Shown here: positions 60,079 to 64,000 of the stretch, piece after piece | How positions within the stretch are numbered: position 1 is the stretch's first letter | Layout of the letters: each line of letters starts with the position of its first letter | Source: Procambarus clarkii | Lineage: Eukaryota > Arthropoda > Malacostraca > Decapoda > Cambaridae | DNA length: 64,000 nucleotides | NCBI RefSeq assembly: GCF_040958095.1 | Contig: NC_091208.1 | Coordinates: forward strand, 16,485,267 to 16,549,266 | Direction of reading: 5' to 3' | The notes under the pieces: model-generated | Told to the model about the DNA's origin: nothing | Database searches by the model: none | Seen by the model: only the letters and a program-made list of their open reading frames with translations | Position numbers and translations under genes: made by a program

Positions 60079-60640
60079 TTATTTTTTTTTATTTGATTTT
60101 ATTGCAATGCTACATTTTACAGAAAACACACACTTATATAACAATATACCAATCAGTGTTCGAAGACCTCGTCCAGTTCCTCGGGGGTCGGTGCGTTCCC
60201 AAGATACAGCACGCATTTCCCCTCTGAACAGCGACACTGAGGTGCTGAAACATAAAACTGGCCGCTCTTGGGTCTCTAGTCTTCCCAATGAGTTCCTCGC
60301 CCAGCTACTTCAGGAACTTAAGTGCACATTTACCCCAGGCGCCCAGAGTCTCAGAGCCTATTGGCACGAACCTGTAACAACGTTCTAGGTCCCTGTACTT
60401 GTTAGTTTTCTGGGTCTCTCTGAAGGTGGCTGCCCCGCCTCCCTCAGCTGCACTGTAAGGTAGATAGGTATCAGCCAATGTAGATGCACACGTGTAGTCC
60501 CACACGACCTGTTTACCTTCCCTCCACGGCTGCAGGGTGACTCCATCTGGGCGTTTTTGGCTGTTGTCAGGCCTGCACAACTGAGGTTCCCTTTGTGCTG
60601 GGCACCCAGCTGAATCCAAACTTCTCTTGATGATGATGTC
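60079..60640 (-). pseudogene. Retroelement-type PD-(D/E)XK-like domain fragment
   Basis: Minus strand: NSQKRPDGVTLQPWREGKQVV, then WDYTCASTLADTYLP, then CYRFVPIGSETLGAWGKCAL. This RPDG...VxDxT peptide is familiar as a C-terminal domain of non-LTR retroelement-like ORFs in many invertebrates and resembles a restriction-type endonuclease core (PD ... D). The frame passes a stop near 60305 and continues in another frame toward 60079. No RT is adjacent; (AT)n truncates it at the N-terminal side. Confidence 0.6.
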
Positions 60641-60642
60641 AT

Positions 60643-62099
<1,457 letters not shown>

Positions 62100-62263
62100 T
62101 ATATTTTGGTAGCAGTGTTTCCTGTAGACATATATTATTAAATATGACCGAAAAAGTAAGATTAATAATTCTAACACGAATTTTCTCAATCTTTCGTACA
62201 TTACGCTTCACTGTTGGAGGTAAATCAAAAATCACTTCTCCAAAATTCCCTACTTCTACAAAA

Positions 62264-62298
62264 TTACCCTACAGAGTTCTTCGAACTCTGTAGGGTAA
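62264..62298. repeat. Perfect hairpin at PLE-A copy 3 junction
   Basis: TTACCCTACAGAGTTC, loop TTC, GAACTCTGTAGGGTAA: 16-bp arms. The right arm is PLE-A coding sequence. Confidence 0.93.
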
Positions 62299-62966
62299 GG
62301 CAGGTCCTAGTCAATAACGGCTTCTCCAATGGTTTCATCGAAGACATCATAAGAAGGAAAGTGAAAAGCCATGCAACCTCTGAAGAGACAACTAACACAA
62401 CACCTATACCCCCTATTAGACTATTTTACAGGAACTTCTTTTCCACAGCTCATAAAACGGAGGAAAGGGTCCTGAAAGATATTGTTAATAGAAACGTTAT
62501 CCCTACAGACAAAAATCAGAGGATACAACTGACGATTTACTATAAAACCAGAAAAACGGCCAGCCTACTCATGAGAAACTCTCCAGACACAAAACAGAAC
62601 GCTTTAAAAGAGACTAACGTCGTCTATGCCTTCAAATGCCCACTTGGGGACTGTAAGCTCCAACAAACCCAGTATATAGGCAAGACAACAACATCTCTTT
62701 CTAGGCGTTTAACGATGCATAAGCAACAGGGCTCCATTAAGGAACATATAATCTCTTCCCATAACCAAACCATCGCCAGAGAAATCCTAGTAAACAACAC
62801 AGAAATCATCGATAGATACAGCGATAGCAGGCGGCTTGACGTTTGCGAGGCACTACACATCAAGAAGTCAACACCAGCAATCAACAGCCAATTATTGCAC
62901 AACTATATTCTACCCACCTCAAGACTCCGCTCCAACATAGAAGCATCAAGAAATATGGACCAATAG
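62284..62966 (+). pseudogene. PLE-A GIY-YIG endonuclease, 5'-truncated copy
   Basis: Linker plus complete endonuclease (NVVYAFKCPLGDC, QYIGKTTTSLSRRL, DVCEALHIKK). No RT. The listed start is the point where PLE-A sequence begins; the frame is open upstream through the hairpin by chance. Confidence 0.88.
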
Positions 62967-63326
62967 GCTTTCTACAAACACTTCTATTCAATACCCATTG
63001 TTTCTGTTCTGTCTTGTGTTGATACTTCTAATACCCTATTAATATCCCCTCTTGTTCTGTCTTGTGTTAATGCCACATCACCCCTCCCACCTCACTCAAA
63101 TGTAGATATAAAATCAGAGATACGTAAGTTCTAATCAGTTGTGTATTTGTGAAGTCTTTGAAAATGTAATAAGTTTTACGAAACGCGCCCGTGTCGCGTC
63201 AGACTAGAAATAAAAATGAATTTTGGAGAAGTGATTTTTGATTTACCTCCAACAGTGAAGCGTAATGTACGAAAGATTGAGAAAATTCGTGTTAGAATTA
63301 TTAATCTTACTTTTTCGGTCATATTT

Positions 63327-63469
<143 letters not shown>

Positions 63470-63485
63470 AACAAGCCTGAATTAG

Positions 63486-63822
<337 letters not shown>

Positions 63823-64000
63823 TATATATATTAGTATATTTTGGTAGCAGTGTTTCCTGTAGACATATATTATTAAATATGACCGAAAAAGTAAGATTAA
63901 TAATTCTAACACGAATTTTCTCAATCTTTCGTTCATTACGCTTCACTGTTGGAGGTAAATCAAAAATCACTTCTCCAAAATTCCCTACTTCTACAAAATT
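63823..64000 (-). mobile_element. PLE-A 3' tail, start of a further copy
   Basis: Nearly identical to 62081-62263, up to the CCCTACTTCTACAAAATT that precedes the hairpin there. Cut by the window end. Confidence 0.85.

Overview
The window is eukaryotic and almost certainly arthropod; a decapod crustacean such as a crayfish is the best guess. The reasons are: internal (TTAGG)n stretches (the arthropod telomere motif), many long (AT)n microsatellites, abundant tRNA-derived SINEs with GTTCRANTCC boxes, and a dense load of Penelope-like elements (PLEs), Ty3/gypsy LTR elements, LINEs and foldback/MITE-like repeats. There are no operons, and only one gene looks like intact host coding sequence: a 560-residue P-loop GTPase at 14358-16040 (+). 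The species assignment is inference.

Layout. 1-1094 is a repeat module, seen again at 24303-25646. 1186-6449 (-) is a Ty3/gypsy element with a SCAN-like gag and integrase placed before RNase H; RT is missing and its LTRs run TGTGACG...CGTCACA. 6450-12650 is nested repeats: a PLE relic, two MITE types, SINEs, and a 3.1 kb composite terminal-inverted-repeat element that landed inside a MITE. 12650-13330 is a short repeat array. 13.3-16.5 kb is the only quiet stretch and holds the GTPase. 16951-20250 is a Penelope-like element (PLE-A) flanked by a ~0.83 kb inverted copy of its own 3' end. 20815-23957 is a second, nearly intact PLE (PLE-B). 25647-28850 (-) is a decayed third PLE with a 45-bp minisatellite. 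29.3-30.6 kb holds a gypsy RT relic and SINEs. 32699-35785 is the second copy of the composite element. 35991-45933 is a young Ty3/gypsy element (two nearly identical LTRs) with a LINE inserted seven bases into its 5' LTR. 48.8-53.4 kb (-) is a decayed L1/Tx1-type LINE interrupted by a 948-bp foldback element with a clear 6-bp target duplication. 53.4-59.7 kb is hairpins, (TC)n and two satellite-like arrays ending in a 221-bp palindrome. 59.7-64 kb alternates (AT)n with MITE copies, a solo LTR and PLE-A copies.

How it fits together. The (AT)n tracts repeatedly sit exactly at element ends: MITE, PLE-A, PLE-B, gypsy LTR and SINE tails all abut them. The region therefore reads as a microsatellite-anchored nest of insertions rather than a gene neighbourhood. 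The strongest candidates for something under-described are: (i) short perfect hairpins with 3-nt loops at the 5' junctions of three PLE insertions; (ii) the (AT)n-seeking MITE with a TTAGG core; (iii) a Gmr1-order gypsy with SCAN-like gag in an arthropod; (iv) the GTPase with its Cys/His-rich domain. All calls rest on reading the sequence; no database search or alignment program was run.
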